Assembly: GCA_947589525.1 (NCBI GenBank)
Contig: CANQAW010000085.1
Span: 1 to 7,266, forward strand
DNA length: 7,266 nucleotides
DNA from: Candidatus Gastranaerophilales bacterium
GTDB lineage: Bacteria; Cyanobacteriota; Vampirovibrionia; Gastranaerophilales; Gastranaerophilaceae
Direction: 5' to 3'
A program made the position numbers and the translations under genes. The notes under the pieces were generated by a model. It ran no database searches, had not been told where the DNA came from, and saw only the letters and a program-made list of their open reading frames with translations. Position 1 is the first letter of the stretch; the number at the start of each line of letters is the position of its first letter. Positions 6,049 to 7,266 of the stretch are shown in pieces.

Positions 6049-6788
6049 TATTTGCCCCACCTTCTTTGACGTTTTAAAAAATCTATTATGGCATTTTTAA
6101 GCGCCGTTTTATCAAACTCGGGCCAGAAAATGTCCGTTATGTAAATTTCACTGTATGCAATCTGCCACAATAAATAATTAGATATTCTTTTTTCTCCGCT
6201 TGTTCTAATTAATAAATCGGGGTCGGGGATTGATTTTGTATATAAATATTTTGAAATTAAATCTTCGCAGACATCTTCTTTTTTAATATTATCATCTATC
6301 ATATTTTTAAGCGCATGAACGATTTCATCCCTTGCGCCGTAATTTATGGCAATTGTTAAAACAACGCCCGTATTATTTTTTGTTTTTTCTTTGGAAAAAT
6401 TAATAACTTCCTTCAATGTCGGATTAAGCGCATCAATATTTCCTATATAGTTCATCTTAACATTATTCTCATTTAATTCATCAAGTTCATTTTTAATGGT
6501 TGTTACCAGTAAATCCATTAAAAAGGCAACTTCATCGGGCTTTCTGTTCCAATTTTCCGTCGAAAAAGCATACAAAGTCAGATACTTTACCCCGAAATCA
6601 TTGCATGCACGGGTTGTTTTTTTAAGTGCATCAACACCTTTTTTGTGCCCCATAAACGAGGGTAGCATTCTTTCTTTTGCCCAACGTCTGTTACCGTCCA
6701 TTATTATTGCTATATGCTGAAGATTTGCTTCTTTTATCTTTTCGATTAATTCGCTATCCTCGCAAATCGCTCTTTCTTTAACAGTCAT
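6048..6788 (-). CDS. uppS: Isoprenyl transferase, (2Z,6E)-undecaprenyl diphosphate synthase type
   Basis: A cis-prenyltransferase that adds isopentenyl units to farnesyl diphosphate to build the undecaprenyl carrier used for peptidoglycan, LPS O-antigen and other glycans; it works at the inner face of the membrane. The 246 residues match the family. Seen: IAIIMDGNRRWAK (26-38) with catalytic D31, GH (47-48), TLYAFSTENW (71-80), NYGARDEI (149-156), and the substrate-binding signature DPDLLIRTSGEKRISNYLLW, running from 189 to 208 with R195 and R201, followed by AYSE (211-214) and WPEF (222-225). The C-terminal RRWG resembles bacterial UppS. Chain length cannot be read from sequence. It begins one base after the nifS stop (TAAAATG), with only a weak GGGA upstream, so coupling to nifS is likely. 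It is not followed by cdsA, its frequent partner in other bacteria, but by rdgB. Confidence 0.95.
   Translation of the reverse strand: MTVKERAICEDSELIEKIKEANLQHIAIIMDGNRRWAKERMLPSFMGHKKGVDALKKTTRACNDFGVKYLTLYAFSTENWNRKPDEVAFLMDLLVTTIKNELDELNENNVKMNYIGNIDALNPTLKEVINFSKEKTKNNTGVVLTIAINYGARDEIVHALKNMIDDNIKKEDVCEDLISKYLYTKSIPDPDLLIRTSGEKRISNYLLWQIAYSEIYITDIFWPEFDKTALKNAIIDFLKRQRRWGK
6057..6063 (-). promoter_or_regulatory. Ribosome-binding site that decides the rdgB start
   Basis: AAGGTGG on the minus strand, 8 bases before GTG 6048 and within the 3' end of uppS. It overlaps the alternative GTG start at 6060, so it can serve only the downstream start. Confidence 0.6.
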
Positions 6789-6789
6789 T

Positions 6790-7266
6790 TTATAATCCCA
6801 GTTTCACTAATTCTTCTTGATAAGGCGAAATTTTTGCCAGTTTTTTTATTACTTTTACCACATTTTCAATAGCGTAGTCAATTTCTTTTTCTGTTGTATA
6901 TCTTGAAAGCGAAAAACGAATTGAACCGTGAAGCGAAGTAAAAGGAACATTTTGCGCTCTTAAAACGTGTGACGGGTCTAAACTTCCCGAAGTGCAGGCG
7001 CTTCCCGAGGAAGCATAAATTCCGAGATCATTTAAGTATAATAATATCAACTCTCCTTCAATATAGTCAAAACCTATATTTGTTGTATTAACGACTCTTT
7101 GAGAGCTTTTGGAATTTAAGGAAGCGTTGGGCAGAGAAGATAAAATTCCTTTTTCGAGTTTATCTCTTAACCTTTTAACCTCAGTCAGCTCATAGTCAAG
7201 ATTTTCTTTAGCCAGACGGCTTGCTTCGCCGAGTGCAACAATATAAGGAGTGTTATAAGTACCGGC
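6790..7266 (-). CDS. nifS: Cysteine desulfurase, NifS/IscS type, 5' part beyond the window
   Basis: Only the C-terminal 158 residues are visible; the frame is open to the right edge, and the family is usually about 390 residues. These PLP enzymes take sulfur from cysteine as a persulfide and pass it to Fe-S cluster scaffolds or thio-cofactor enzymes. The visible part opens with AGTYNTPYIVALGEA, the match to the family's R-A-G-T-x-N segment. The catalytic loop SSGSACTSGSLDPSHVL holds the persulfide cysteine (visible residue 91, codon at 6996-6994) in the short class I arrangement shared by NifS and IscS. IRFSLSRYTTEKEID is the usual C-terminal segment. The wording of the loop (SACTSGSLxPSHVL) favours NifS over IscS proper, but the two cannot be firmly separated here. 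A TTG codon at 7050 is not a start: the family match runs unbroken upstream of it. It is the first visible gene of the minus-strand run and stops one base before uppS. Confidence 0.92.
   Translation of the reverse strand, partial: AGTYNTPYIVALGEASRLAKENLDYELTEVKRLRDKLEKGILSSLPNASLNSKSSQRVVNTTNIGFDYIEGELILLYLNDLGIYASSGSACTSGSLDPSHVLRAQNVPFTSLHGSIRFSLSRYTTEKEIDYAIENVVKVIKKLAKISPYQEELVKLGL

Noticed and set aside
6496..6720. Plus-strand frame inside uppS
   Set aside because: It is an antisense shadow of conserved UppS motifs.
6790..7050. A complete 86-residue protein starting at TTG 7050
   Set aside because: The NifS-type match continues in frame upstream to the window edge, so this is only the tail of a longer gene.
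1..7266. A defence, mobile or otherwise undescribed multi-gene system
   Set aside because: The confidently named genes are housekeeping ones; no transposase, integrase, nuclease-plus-ATPase pair, CRISPR repeat or tRNA-linked attachment site was seen. The helicase has no defence-type neighbour.

Overview
The window looks like ordinary chromosome of an AT-rich, Gram-negative-type bacterium. The Kdo-8-phosphate phosphatase points to an LPS-like outer envelope. A Ski2-like helicase of the type familiar from cyanobacteria and actinobacteria, a NifS-type desulfurase, a type III pantothenate kinase and low GC would together suit a non-photosynthetic relative of cyanobacteria (Vampirovibrionia/Melainabacteria, for example Gastranaerophilales). 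That placement is inference from gene content; no rRNA or other marker gene is present to settle it.

Layout from left to right. Positions 1-793, minus strand: a coupled pair, a 102-residue protein with a possible STAS-like fold, followed through an ATGA overlap by a KDPG-aldolase-family protein cut by the window's left edge. Positions 794-903: a short AT-rich divergent promoter region. Positions 904-1428, plus: kdsC. Positions 1510-1848, plus: a small exported protein with an exact tandem heptad repeat. It runs tail to tail into the next unit, sharing 4 bases at the stop codons. Positions 7266-1845, minus: a tightly packed run in the order nifS (5' part outside the window), uppS, rdgB, coaX, dut, Ski2-like helicase. 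Junctions are +1, -1, +37, -8 and +38 bases, so this is probably one operon whose main promoter lies beyond the right edge.

The long operon combines sulfur delivery for Fe-S and thio-cofactors (NifS), the lipid carrier for wall and envelope glycans (UppS), removal of non-canonical nucleotides (RdgB for ITP/XTP, Dut for dUTP), the first step of CoA synthesis (CoaX) and a putative RNA helicase. These are housekeeping functions linked by growth rather than one pathway. RdgB and Dut do form a natural nucleotide-pool sanitising pair.

No RNA gene, CRISPR array, transposon, phage gene or defence system was seen, and I see no convincing new system. The least explained parts are the aldolase-family protein that keeps the Schiff-base lysine but has lost several substrate-binding residues, its small coupled partner, and the repeat-bearing exported protein.
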